This document shows, one piece after another, positions 16,438 through 25,297 of a stretch of 59,546 nucleotides of DNA. The translations under genes and the position numbers were made by a program. Below the pieces are notes generated by a model that had not been told where the DNA came from, did no database searches, and was given only the letters and a program-made list of their open reading frames with translations. Numbering within the stretch: the stretch's first letter is position 1; every line of letters starts with the position of its first letter. The stretch comes from Treponema sp. (GTDB lineage Bacteria > Spirochaetota > Spirochaetia > Treponematales > Treponemataceae): positions 1-59,546 of the forward strand of contig JAEDFM010000008.1 of assembly GCA_016292805.1 (NCBI GenBank), in the 5' to 3' direction.

Positions 16438-17637
16438 ATGAGTGAAATAAAAGTTCCATTTCATAGAGCTGCAATTACAGACGCTGAAAAACAGGCTGTA
16501 ATGGAAGTGTTAGATTCAGGATGGCTTACAACAGGAAAATATGCCCTTGAATTTGAAAAAAAGTTCAGTGAATCTCTTGGCGGTGGAGATATAATTTCTC
16601 TTGCAGTAAACTCCAATACATCAGGAATGATTCTGGCTATGGAAGCCTGTGGTGTAAAAGCTGGAACTGCAGTTATTACAACACCTTATACTTTTGTTTC
16701 TACAGCTGCATGTGCCCGTCACTTGAATGCAGATGTTTATTTTGCTGACCTTCAGGAAAACACTTACAGTATTGATCCAGATAAAATTGAAGAAATACTA
16801 AAAAAAGATGCAGAAAACGGACATAAAGTAAAAGCTATTGTTCCAGTTCATATTGCAGGAAATGTTTGTGATATGGAAAGAATTATGGCACTTGCTAAAA
16901 AATATTCCACACCAGAAAACAAGATTTATGTTATTGAAGATGCCGCACATTCCTATCCATCTAAAACAAAACTGGGATATGCAGGTACCATTGGCGATGC
17001 CGGCGTTTTTTCTTTTTATGTAACAAAAACTATTACTACGGCAGAAGGTGGTATGGTTTGTACCCGTAATCCAGAACTGGCAAAACGCATGACAGTAATG
17101 AGACTCCACGGTATGGACCGCACAACCTGGGACCGCTACACTTCTCCACGAGCATCATGGGAATACGATATTGTTGCACCTGGTTACAAATTTAATCTTC
17201 CAGATGTACTTGCCGCCATTGGATGCTGCCAGGTAGACCGTGCAGTACTTTTCTATGAGCAGCGAAAACGAATTGTTGAAAAATATAATCAGTCTTTTGC
17301 TAAACTGGATTTTATTCAGCTGCCACCTGATGGCGAAGGAAATTCCTGGCACTTATATTTAATGAGAATCATTCCTTCTAAATTAAAAATCACAAGGGAA
17401 CAATTTGCAAAAGCAATGCAGGCAGCGGGATTAGGAATCTCTGTGCATTTTATTCCAATCTTCCACTTTACTTACTGGAAAGAACTTTACCCAGATTTTA
17501 CTGCAGAAAATTTTCCAGTAGCAGAAGACCAGTATCAAAGAACTATTTCCATTCCATTGTATCCTGACATGACAGATGAACAGGCACAACTTGTAATAGA
17601 TACAGTTACTAAAATAGGAACCGAAAACCATGCCTAG
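16438..17637 (+). CDS. DegT/DnrJ/EryC1-family sugar aminotransferase
   Basis: The 399-residue PLP enzyme shows the family signatures: GWLTTGKYALEFEKKFSE at the N-terminus, IEDAAHSYPS for the cofactor Asp, and FSFYVTKTITTAEGGMV containing the Schiff-base lysine (K197). Such enzymes transaminate 4-keto or 3-keto nucleotide sugars. It lies 17 bp after the CapD-like gene and should use that product. The 3' end overlaps the next gene by 8 bp, so it is also translationally coupled to the oxidoreductase trio. AAGGT precedes the start. Confidence 0.9.
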   Translation: MSEIKVPFHRAAITDAEKQAVMEVLDSGWLTTGKYALEFEKKFSESLGGGDIISLAVNSNTSGMILAMEACGVKAGTAVITTPYTFVSTAACARHLNADVYFADLQENTYSIDPDKIEEILKKDAENGHKVKAIVPVHIAGNVCDMERIMALAKKYSTPENKIYVIEDAAHSYPSKTKLGYAGTIGDAGVFSFYVTKTITTAEGGMVCTRNPELAKRMTVMRLHGMDRTTWDRYTSPRASWEYDIVAPGYKFNLPDVLAAIGCCQVDRAVLFYEQRKRIVEKYNQSFAKLDFIQLPPDGEGNSWHLYLMRIIPSKLKITREQFAKAMQAAGLGISVHFIPIFHFTYWKELYPDFTAENFPVAEDQYQRTISIPLYPDMTDEQAQLVIDTVTKIGTENHA

Positions 17638-19909
17638 TGCAGCAACTAAAAAAACAGAAGAAAAAAAGACAATAATTTCTCTGGAAGCTAAAGGCTTTTA
17701 TTCAGATTCAACCCGTCCAAATCTATTGTACGCAGCTTTGGTTCGCAGCCCTGCTTCTTCAGGAAAAATTAAAAGTGTAACAATCTCAAAGCTACCTGAA
17801 GGCTATTATTTTTATACTGCAAATGATATTCCTGCCAGAAAGTTTATGGAACTTAACAAGATTCAGGCAAAAATTTTTGGCTACGACAGCATTGGTTATA
17901 GTGGTGAGCCTGTTGGTATTATTGCAGGTCCTGATGAAGAAAAAGTATATGAGCTTCTGGAAGAAGTTTCTGTAAATCTTGATATAGAATCTTTGGAATC
18001 TGCCCTTAAAAATGTAATTAAAAAACAGCATACACCTGTAATTGATTTACGTAAAAATTCAGATGTAGATAACTTTGTTGAAGCCATCAATGATTTGCCA
18101 TCTTTGGATACAGTTGTTGATAAAAGCTTAAAAGAAGAAGATCCAAATCAGACTGTTGCTACAAGAGAAATTAAAACCGGTGTATATAAAAAGAAATCTG
18201 AAGAAGAAGCTGATAAAGAATTATTTGATAAAGCAGCTTATATTTCTGAAGAAACCTGGAATGAGCAGCTAACAAATCCAAACTGGCAGGAAACTGCTGG
18301 TGCCTTCTGCTATATGGAAGGAGAAAAACTTCATATTTTTGCAGCTACAAAATGGACTCATGCATTACAAAAATCTGTATGCGAAATTCTTGATATTGAT
18401 CCTCAACTGGTAATTATTCATAAAACAAAGTCTTCAGGCTTTTATCCAAATGGCGTATGGCGAACAACACAGATAGCCTGCCAGGCTGCAGTTGCATCTT
18501 ATCTTTCACATAAACCAGTTAAGCTGGTTCTTTCTTCTACAGAACAGTTTAAATACATGGCTCCTGGCGTTGATACAGAAATCAAATACAAAGCAGCTAT
18601 AGATGCCGAAGGAAAAATAACAACATTAAAAGTTAGCATTGATATTGATATTGGTGCCACAAATCCATTTGCTCAGGAAATTACAGACCGTATTTCTATT
18701 GGTGCGGTAAATTATTACAAAATTAAAAATCTTTGCATCAAAACAAATACACATAAATCAAAAAATCCACCTACTTCAATCACACTTAAAAATGTTGATT
18801 CTCAGGCTTTTTTTGCAATTGAAAATCAGATTCAAAAAATCTGCCATCAGACAAAATTATTTCCAGATGAAGTTCGTCTGATTAACAGTAAACCATTAAA
18901 ACACTCCGACTTTCCATTTGACATTCAGGTAACAGAAATTGAAAACACAATTGCTTCAACTATTAAGTCCAGTGATTTTAATCGCAAATATGCTTCGTTC
19001 CATATGGAGGTTATTGACCGTGTAGAAAAAGACAGTAAACCTTTCTTTGCACTACCTTTGCGCGGAATTGGTATTTCAAGTGCATACAATGGTTCTGGTT
19101 ACTTAGGAGACAGTAATTTCCGTTATGATTCAAAAATTGAAGTAACTTTAACAAAGGATGAAAAAGCAATCATTCATGCCATTAAACCTTCTGAAGTAAT
19201 TCAGGATATATGGCGTTCAACAGTTTCTGAACTTTTATCTATTCCTAAACAGAATGTACAGATTGATTCTTCCTTTGAATATGACCAGCTGCCAGAATCA
19301 CCAGATGATTCATTAAGTACAATTGGTATTGTTAATGAATTGATAAAGAAGTGCTGCACCGAAATTCAGAAAAAGCGCTTCCGTCAGGCATTGCCAATTA
19401 CAAGTAAAAAAACAATTACTCCAACAGCAAAAAAAGCTTTTGATAAAGACACATTTAAAGGAAATCCATTCAGTTCTACATCATTTGCTTCTACAGCAGT
19501 TGAAGTTGAACTAGACCCTTATACTTACAACGAAAAAATCAAGGGTGTTTATATTACAATTAATTGTGGTGAACTTTTTGACGAAGCAGCTGCATTAAAA
19601 ACAATCCGTCTTGAAATTCAGCAGGAACTTACAATGCTGGTAGAAGGAAAAACTGTTCAATGCGATAACATTTCAATACAGTTTATTCAATCAAAAGATA
19701 AAGCCGGACAGATTGGTGGACTTGTTCACAATACTTTACCTGCAGCTTTTTCATCTGCACTCTCTCTGGCTCTTGCAACCCAGCTTACACAATTACCTTG
19801 TACAGAAGCTCAGTTATTTGAATTAATAAAAGCCCGTAGAGCAGAATCTCAGATACAAAAATCTGAAGCAACAGAAGATGTAACAGCAGAACAGGAGGAA
19901 GCTAAATAA
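17630..19909 (+). CDS. Degenerate xanthine-dehydrogenase-like large subunit
   Basis: This 759-residue protein follows the layout of molybdopterin-binding subunits of the xanthine oxidase family. The N-terminal a/b hammerhead-like domain contains LLYAALVRSPASSGKI and IGYSGEPVGIIAG. The second half contains KPVKLVLSSTEQF and the segment LPLRGIGISSAYNGSG. The hallmark cofactor motifs are not intact. Where GGGFGGK is expected it reads SSGFYPNGVWRT, the GQG motif region reads KPSEVIQDIW, and the catalytic Glu of the usual GVGE is missing in GQIGGLVHNTLP. The family oxidises heterocycles or aldehydes; this one may bind the cofactor poorly or not at all, or use another chemistry. It begins inside the aminotransferase gene and ends TAATG with the next. 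Confidence 0.78.
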   Translation: MPSAATKKTEEKKTIISLEAKGFYSDSTRPNLLYAALVRSPASSGKIKSVTISKLPEGYYFYTANDIPARKFMELNKIQAKIFGYDSIGYSGEPVGIIAGPDEEKVYELLEEVSVNLDIESLESALKNVIKKQHTPVIDLRKNSDVDNFVEAINDLPSLDTVVDKSLKEEDPNQTVATREIKTGVYKKKSEEEADKELFDKAAYISEETWNEQLTNPNWQETAGAFCYMEGEKLHIFAATKWTHALQKSVCEILDIDPQLVIIHKTKSSGFYPNGVWRTTQIACQAAVASYLSHKPVKLVLSSTEQFKYMAPGVDTEIKYKAAIDAEGKITTLKVSIDIDIGATNPFAQEITDRISIGAVNYYKIKNLCIKTNTHKSKNPPTSITLKNVDSQAFFAIENQIQKICHQTKLFPDEVRLINSKPLKHSDFPFDIQVTEIENTIASTIKSSDFNRKYASFHMEVIDRVEKDSKPFFALPLRGIGISSAYNGSGYLGDSNFRYDSKIEVTLTKDEKAIIHAIKPSEVIQDIWRSTVSELLSIPKQNVQIDSSFEYDQLPESPDDSLSTIGIVNELIKKCCTEIQKKRFRQALPITSKKTITPTAKKAFDKDTFKGNPFSSTSFASTAVEVELDPYTYNEKIKGVYITINCGELFDEAAALKTIRLEIQQELTMLVEGKTVQCDNISIQFIQSKDKAGQIGGLVHNTLPAAFSSALSLALATQLTQLPCTEAQLFELIKARRAESQIQKSEATEDVTAEQEEAK

Positions 19910-20403
19910 TGAAAGTACCAGTTATTTTAAATGGAGAAAAAATTATTTTAGATGTAACTCCCCAGGAATCTCTTATGAAAGTTCTTCACAGAAATGGCTG
20001 TACATCTGTAAAAAGCGGTTGTGATAAAGGCTTTTGTGGTTCCTGTACAATTCTTTTAAATGATAAACCAGTTGCATCCTGCAAAATTCCAGCAGGTCTT
20101 GTAAAGGATAAAGAAATTGTTACATTAGATTATTTTTCTAAAACAGAAACTTATCAGGACATTCTTGAAGGCTTTACAAAAGCTGGTATAAAGCTTTGCG
20201 GCTACTGTAATGCAGGAAAAATATTTTCTGCTTATCAGATTCTTAAACTGGCTAAAATGCCAACCAGACAGGATATTGAATCTGAAGTAAAAAACCTGGC
20301 ACCATGCTGTACAGATTTTGATACTCTTGTTAACGGCATCATTTATGCTTTAAGAATCAGAAACAAAAAAATTGAACGAATTACTAATAACAAGGAGTCC
20401 TAA
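19909..20403 (+). CDS. 2Fe-2S subunit of the xanthine-dehydrogenase-like complex
   Basis: The 164-residue protein has the plant-ferredoxin-type cluster motif CDKGFCGSC with a further Cys in VASC, as in small subunits of molybdenum hydroxylases. The second cluster has CGYC, but the usual C-R-C ending is replaced by APCCTDF, so ligand spacing differs (adjacent cysteines). It would pass electrons from the large subunit to the FAD subunit. Start and stop overlap the large-subunit gene by one base (TAATG), and the FAD subunit follows two bases after the stop. Confidence 0.88.
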   Translation: MKVPVILNGEKIILDVTPQESLMKVLHRNGCTSVKSGCDKGFCGSCTILLNDKPVASCKIPAGLVKDKEIVTLDYFSKTETYQDILEGFTKAGIKLCGYCNAGKIFSAYQILKLAKMPTRQDIESEVKNLAPCCTDFDTLVNGIIYALRIRNKKIERITNNKES

Positions 20404-20405
20404 TC

Positions 20406-21203
20406 ATGCCTAAATCTATTTTATATGCACATAATACAAATGATTTATTAACACTCCTTAAAAATAATCAGGGCTCTAAGGTTGTAGGAGGCTGTACAAT
20501 GCTGGAAGAAATTCCAGACAGAACCGTTTCTACAATTGCCATTCCTGAACTATGTCAAATCAGCCGCCATGAAAGATATATTGATGTAGGTCCAGGCTGT
20601 ACTCTTTCTGATTTACTTGAAGTTGGTCCAAATCATTTGCCAGCAATTTTATATGAAGCTTTAAAAAGCATTGCAAATCCAATCATAAGAAACATGGCTA
20701 CAATTGGAGGCAACATCTGTAATGATGGAAATAAACTAACACTTTTTGCACCATTAATGGCTCTTGATGCACGATTGGAATATAAAAGTGCAAGCGACAC
20801 TAAAACTGAATCTATAAGAAGCTTTAAACAGGTTCCTGAAGGATATATCTTATCAAACATCAGAATTCCATTACCAGATTCTGACATTGCAATTTTCAGA
20901 CGAATTGGTCTGGAGCATTACATTACACAACAATCTGCCAGCTTTGCGTTTATGGCTACAACAGACAGAAATACTCTAAGCAGTGTAAGACTTGCCTTTG
21001 CAGGTCCATTCACTTTTGCCAGTAAAGATTTTGAAAACTCTATGATTGGACAACGATTACCCCTTACACAAAAGGACCTGTCTGACATAGAAGAAAAAGT
21101 TGCAGACGAATTTGCAAAGGCAGCCACAGACCAAATGATTTCAGATGTAATGAAACAGCAGTTCTTTAATTTGACTCGCTTCAGTTTTGAGCAGTTGACC
21201 TAG
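20406..21203 (+). CDS. FAD-binding subunit of the xanthine-dehydrogenase-like complex
   Basis: The 265-residue protein matches the CoxM/XdhB type of FAD-binding domain. KVVGGCTMLEE corresponds to the usual AGGTDL segment and NPIIRNMATIGGNICN is the well-kept FAD-binding motif. So the FAD and first Fe-S motifs are conserved while the large subunit is not. A good AAGGAG ribosome binding site overlaps the end of the Fe-S gene. Its TAG stop sits in a hairpin shared in sequence with the end of queA. Confidence 0.88.
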   Translation: MPKSILYAHNTNDLLTLLKNNQGSKVVGGCTMLEEIPDRTVSTIAIPELCQISRHERYIDVGPGCTLSDLLEVGPNHLPAILYEALKSIANPIIRNMATIGGNICNDGNKLTLFAPLMALDARLEYKSASDTKTESIRSFKQVPEGYILSNIRIPLPDSDIAIFRRIGLEHYITQQSASFAFMATTDRNTLSSVRLAFAGPFTFASKDFENSMIGQRLPLTQKDLSDIEEKVADEFAKAATDQMISDVMKQQFFNLTRFSFEQLT

Positions 21204-21306
21204 TTTTGTGTTTTGCTTCCCGAAACTAGCGTATAAGCATACAGTCTCTGCGTTCGCTTCGCTCACTACCTAGTTTTGCTTCCCGAAACTAGCGTATAAG
21301 CATACA
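21200..21306. repeat. 33-bp direct repeat with paired hairpins between convergent genes
   Basis: Positions 21211-21243 and 21274-21306 are identical over 33 bases. Each copy includes the 3' half of a hairpin with CTAGTTT/AAACTAG arms (21200-21206 with 21223-21229; 21270-21276 with 21286-21292). The left hairpin holds the stop codon of the FAD-subunit gene and the right one the stop codon of queA. They may act as terminators for the two convergent operons, though T-runs are short. Confidence 0.75.
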
Positions 21307-22362
21307 ATCACCGTAACTGAAGAAACGGTACTTGTTTTCTACGGCTTGTTTGTAGGCGCTTAGGATGTGGTCTTTTCCGGCAAAGGCACTTACAAGCATA
21401 ATCAATGTACTTTCTGGAGTATGGAAGTTTGTAAACATTTTATCTACAACATTAAACTTATATCCAGGATACATAAAGATTGAAGTTGATGTAGTACCAG
21501 ATTGAACCCATTCATCATTTGTGCCAGGCACGCCACCTTCATCAATAATTTTTTTTGCAGCACTTTCCAAAGTCCTTACAGAAGTAGTTCCAACTGCAAG
21601 AATAGGACGACCTTCTTTTTTAGCTTTATTGATTTTTTCTGCAGTTTCAACTGGAATTGTATACCATTCCTCATGCATTTTATGATTTTCAATTTCGTCT
21701 TCACGAACTGGAAGGAAGGTACCTAAACCTACATGTAAAGTTACAAAACAACGTTCTATTCCCATATCATCCAGTCGTTTAAGCATTTCTTCTGTAAAGT
21801 GTAAACCGGCTGTTGGACAAGCTGCAGAGCCAGTCTGATCTGCATAAACATTCTGATATCGCTCACTGTCAGTATCATCATCTTCACGACGAATATATGG
21901 AGGAAGAGGAATATGACCGTTTCTTTCAAACCAGTCTTCATCAATAGCAAAATCAAATTTCATGGCACGGAATTCTGTACCTGCATTTCCAGGAACATCT
22001 ACAATCACGCCAACTGTTCCGTCTGGAAACTTATAATGCATACCAGGCTTCTGTTTTTTTGCATTTTTTACCATGGTGTTCCAGGTAGTGCACTCTTTAT
22101 CAATTGTATTTAAAAACATGAATTCCTGTTCCCGGCCAGTTGTCTCTTTAATACCATAAACACGGGCACGACGAACACGACTGTTATTGAATACCATTAA
22201 AGTATCAGGAGTAATTAATGAAGGAAGCTCGTCCATTGAGTGATGCTCTACTTCCCCAGTTTCTCTATTTAAAACCATCAATTTATCCTGACCACGAACT
22301 CCACTAGGATGCTGGGCAATAAGTTCTTCAGGTAAATCAAAATTAAAATCTGATGTTTTCAT
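21289..22362 (-). CDS. queA: S-adenosylmethionine:tRNA ribosyltransferase-isomerase
   Basis: The 357-residue protein matches QueA from end to end: MKTSDFNFDLPEELIAQHP at the start, LMVFNNSRVRRARVYG, the middle TGSAACPTAGLHFTEE, and FNVVDKMFTNFHTPESTL near the C-terminus. It transfers the ribosyl part of S-adenosylmethionine to preQ1 in tRNA to make epoxyqueuosine. The tRNA-Asp (GTC) elsewhere in this window is one of the queuosine substrates. It is the last gene of the ruvC-to-queA unit, 15 bp after ruvB. Confidence 0.97.
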   Translation of the reverse strand: MKTSDFNFDLPEELIAQHPSGVRGQDKLMVLNRETGEVEHHSMDELPSLITPDTLMVFNNSRVRRARVYGIKETTGREQEFMFLNTIDKECTTWNTMVKNAKKQKPGMHYKFPDGTVGVIVDVPGNAGTEFRAMKFDFAIDEDWFERNGHIPLPPYIRREDDDTDSERYQNVYADQTGSAACPTAGLHFTEEMLKRLDDMGIERCFVTLHVGLGTFLPVREDEIENHKMHEEWYTIPVETAEKINKAKKEGRPILAVGTTSVRTLESAAKKIIDEGGVPGTNDEWVQSGTTSTSIFMYPGYKFNVVDKMFTNFHTPESTLIMLVSAFAGKDHILSAYKQAVENKYRFFSYGDCMLIR

Positions 22363-22377
22363 TCCGTTATTCCTAAT

Positions 22378-23421
22378 TTAAAACAAAGTTCCCTGGTTTG
22401 TACCACTGTCTGTACTTTTTAATCCCAGGTGTGTATAAGCCTTTGGTGTTACAATACGACCTCTAGGTGTTCTCTGAAGTAAACCACACTGAATCAAATA
22501 TGGTTCATAATAATCTTCAAGAGTATCCATACTTTCACCAATACTGATGGCTAAAGTTTCTGCACCAACAGGACCACCACCAAAATTCTGTATGATTGAA
22601 AGCAGGATTTCCCGGTCATATTTTTCAAGGCCAAGTTCATCTATTTCAAGACGCTTAAGTCCATTATCAACTACAGCAACTGTAATCAGGTTACTGCCTT
22701 CTACCTGAGCAAAATCCCGCATACGGCGTAAAACTCGGTTAGCAACACGAGGAGTTCCGCGGCAGCACTGTGCCAAAAGCATAGCGGCATCATCTTCAAT
22801 TCCAACTTCAAGAATACCAGCTGAACGACGAATAATAGAAGCCAATTCTTCCTGAGTATAAAATTCAAAACGAGGAATAAAACCAAAACGGGAACGCAAA
22901 GGAGAGCTTACACTTCCAGCTTTTGTTGTTGCACCTACCAGTGTAAAGGGAGGAATGGGAATACGAACTGTACGAGCCGCAGCTCCCTGACCAATAATCC
23001 AGTCCAGTTCAAAATCTTCCATGGCAATATAAAGCATTTCTTCAATGGCAGGTTTTAAACGGTGAATTTCATCAATAAAAAATACAGTGCGTTCTGTAAT
23101 TGTAGAAAGAATACCAGCCAGATCCTTAGGCTTATCTAAAGCTGGGGCAGAAGTTACCTTAAAATCAACACCAAGCTCGTGGGCTGTAATCTGAGCCAAA
23201 GTTGTTTTACCAAGACCTGGAGGACCAATCAGCAGAAGATGATCCAAAGGTTCCTGTCGCTGTTTTGCCGCTTCAATAAAAGTTTTAAGATTCTTTTTTA
23301 TACCTTCCTGTCCCAGAAAATCATTTAACAGTTGAGGACGAAGTGAATCATTATCTTCAAACGAATCTTTTAAGTCTGCCCGTATAATAGCACTGAAGTC
23401 TGTATTTTCAAAATCTTCCAT
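22378..23421 (-). CDS. ruvB: Holliday junction branch migration helicase RuvB
   Basis: The 347-residue AAA+ ATPase shows LRPQLLNDFLGQ near the N-terminus, Walker A GPPGLGKTT, Walker B FFIDEIHRL, sensor ALVGATTKAG-type sequence, and the C-terminal winged helix ending with QTPRGR-like QRTPRGRIVTPKAY. It drives branch migration with RuvA. A GAGGT ribosome binding site precedes the start, 12 bp after ruvA. Confidence 0.97.
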   Translation of the reverse strand: MEDFENTDFSAIIRADLKDSFEDNDSLRPQLLNDFLGQEGIKKNLKTFIEAAKQRQEPLDHLLLIGPPGLGKTTLAQITAHELGVDFKVTSAPALDKPKDLAGILSTITERTVFFIDEIHRLKPAIEEMLYIAMEDFELDWIIGQGAAARTVRIPIPPFTLVGATTKAGSVSSPLRSRFGFIPRFEFYTQEELASIIRRSAGILEVGIEDDAAMLLAQCCRGTPRVANRVLRRMRDFAQVEGSNLITVAVVDNGLKRLEIDELGLEKYDREILLSIIQNFGGGPVGAETLAISIGESMDTLEDYYEPYLIQCGLLQRTPRGRIVTPKAYTHLGLKSTDSGTNQGTLF

Positions 23422-23433
23422 CTTTTACCTCAC

Positions 23434-24051
23434 CTAAGCCAATGAAACAATTGCACGACGGAAAAGTAAATCTTCTCTTTCCTTCTGAGACTTTTCTGTA
23501 AATCCAGCTTCTTTAGAAAGTTCTTCTACCAGCTGAGCAACCTTCTGTTCAACAGTGCGTTTATCGTAACCCATACTTGCCAGAGATGTAACAACATCAG
23601 CATAAGGAGCTGCAGCTGTAACTCTAACAACAGCACCGGAATTTTCAGAAATCTTAAGCTTACCTTTAAGAGTAAGCATCATTTTACCTGCAGTCTTTTT
23701 TCCAACCCCAGGAATTTTTTCAAGCATTTCCATATCACCGTTTTCCAGAACTTCCATCAAACGGCCACTGGAAACTGAACTCATAATTTTTAAAGCACCT
23801 TTTGGTCCAACACCATCAACCTTCAATAAATCCAGAAACAAGCTTCTTTCATCAGCACTGGAAAATCCATAAAGGCACATAATCATATCTGTATGCTGCA
23901 AATAAGTGTAAACTTTAGCCTCACTGCCAACTACACCAAGCATATCCAGATTTGAATCAGGGACACAAATATCCCATTCAATACCATTATTTTCAATAAA
24001 AAGTTGCTTTGGGAATTTTCCAGTAATAATTCCAGTAATTGAGTTGAACAT
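23434..24051 (-). CDS. ruvA: Holliday junction DNA-binding protein RuvA
   Basis: The 205-residue protein has the OB-fold N-terminal domain (MFNSITGIITGKFPKQLF), the two helix-hairpin-helix motifs (LDLLKVDGVGPKGALKIM and MLEKIPGVGKKTAGKMM) and a C-terminal RuvB-binding domain (DVVTSLASMGYDKRTVE). It forms tetramers that hold the four-way junction. No Shine-Dalgarno sequence is present; TATACT ends six bases before the ATG, so a leaderless transcript is possible. Confidence 0.95.
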   Translation of the reverse strand: MFNSITGIITGKFPKQLFIENNGIEWDICVPDSNLDMLGVVGSEAKVYTYLQHTDMIMCLYGFSSADERSLFLDLLKVDGVGPKGALKIMSSVSSGRLMEVLENGDMEMLEKIPGVGKKTAGKMMLTLKGKLKISENSGAVVRVTAAAPYADVVTSLASMGYDKRTVEQKVAQLVEELSKEAGFTEKSQKEREDLLFRRAIVSLA

Positions 24052-24114
24052 AGTTAAAGTATAGTTGAAAAATAAATAATTATAAATAGGACAGAGAAGT
24101 AAATATTTATTGAC

Positions 24115-25212
24115 TTATTTATTCTTAAAATATTCTTTTATAGCTTTTTCTAAATTCTGTTCTGTATTCTTTATTGCTTCTTCCAGTTCCAGCCCTTTAC
24201 TTATTTCAACAACATCTTTAATTCCATCAACATCAGAACCGTCACTTTTTCCACAAAAAACTACAACAGGAACTTTGCCAGCCCGTTTTATAATTCCACC
24301 AATAGTTTTCCCCATTGCACTCTGCCGGTCAAAGGAACCTTCACCAGTAATAATTAAATCGCAGTCAGAAGAACGCCTTTCAAATTCACATAAAGAAAGA
24401 ATTGTATCTATTCCACTTTTCAGCTTTCCGTTTAAACCTGCAAGAACACAAAATCCTAAACCACCTGCAGCCCCGGCACCTTTTTCCAGTGCAAAATCTG
24501 TTGTGCGCATTTTATTGAACAATTTTGATATATGTCGACAACCTTCATCCAGCCGTTTTACCATTTCTGGATCAGCCCCTTTCTGTGGTCCAAATACAGC
24601 TGAACATCCATTTTCACCATACAATGGATTATCAACATCACACAGGGCTTCAAAACTTGCCCCCTGTAATCTTGGATACATCATTGAAAGATCAATTTCC
24701 TGAACTTCAGTTAATGTACCACCTGTAGGTACAAAGGAAACTCCATCTTTATTATAAAAACAACCACCCAAGGCAGCCAGCAATCCCAGACCACAATCAT
24801 TAGTAGAACTGCCGCCAAGGGTAAGTATGATTTTTCTAGCTCCTAAATCACAGGCAAAAGCAACAAGCTGACCAACACCATAAGTACTAGTTTCTTCAGG
24901 ATTTTCCCTTCCTTTTATTTGTGGCAATCCATTAGATTGTGCAGCTTCAATAATTGCCGTCTTGCCATTATCAATAAATCCAACCAGACTTACTTCTTCT
25001 TCATATAAAGAATTCTGAACAAAGCATTTTACAATTTTACAGTCCATTGCAGACTGCAGACATTCTAAAGTACCTTCTCCACCATCTGCTACTGGCATGC
25101 AATCAATTTCTGCATCAGGTAAAATAGACTTAATTGTTTTTTCAGCAATTTCACAAAATCTAACAGCAGATAAACTGCCCTTAAAAGAATCTGGAGCAAT
25201 AAGGATTTTCAT
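24115..25212 (-). CDS. Glycerate kinase
   Basis: The 365-residue protein belongs to the GlxK/GarK type of glycerate 2-kinase: MKILIAPDSFKGSLSA at the N-terminus, PVADGGEGTLE, LGGSSTNDCGLGLLAALG, GAAGGLGF and LIITGEGSFDRQS. It makes phosphoglycerate from glycerate and feeds glycolysis. AAAAGGTG precedes the start. It lies between ruvC and ruvA, separating the two with no functional link that I can see. Confidence 0.93.
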   Translation of the reverse strand: MKILIAPDSFKGSLSAVRFCEIAEKTIKSILPDAEIDCMPVADGGEGTLECLQSAMDCKIVKCFVQNSLYEEEVSLVGFIDNGKTAIIEAAQSNGLPQIKGRENPEETSTYGVGQLVAFACDLGARKIILTLGGSSTNDCGLGLLAALGGCFYNKDGVSFVPTGGTLTEVQEIDLSMMYPRLQGASFEALCDVDNPLYGENGCSAVFGPQKGADPEMVKRLDEGCRHISKLFNKMRTTDFALEKGAGAAGGLGFCVLAGLNGKLKSGIDTILSLCEFERRSSDCDLIITGEGSFDRQSAMGKTIGGIIKRAGKVPVVVFCGKSDGSDVDGIKDVVEISKGLELEEAIKNTEQNLEKAIKEYFKNK

Positions 25213-25297
25213 AATTACACCTTTTAATTAAATAACAAACTTATAGCAATTAAAATAAGACTTGCAAAATTCATTTTTACATCACTTTCTATATTTA

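Noticed and set aside
24110..24728. Plus-strand frames of 67 and 197 codons opposite glycerate kinase
   Set aside because: They are shadows of a well-conserved minus-strand gene, with low-complexity products.
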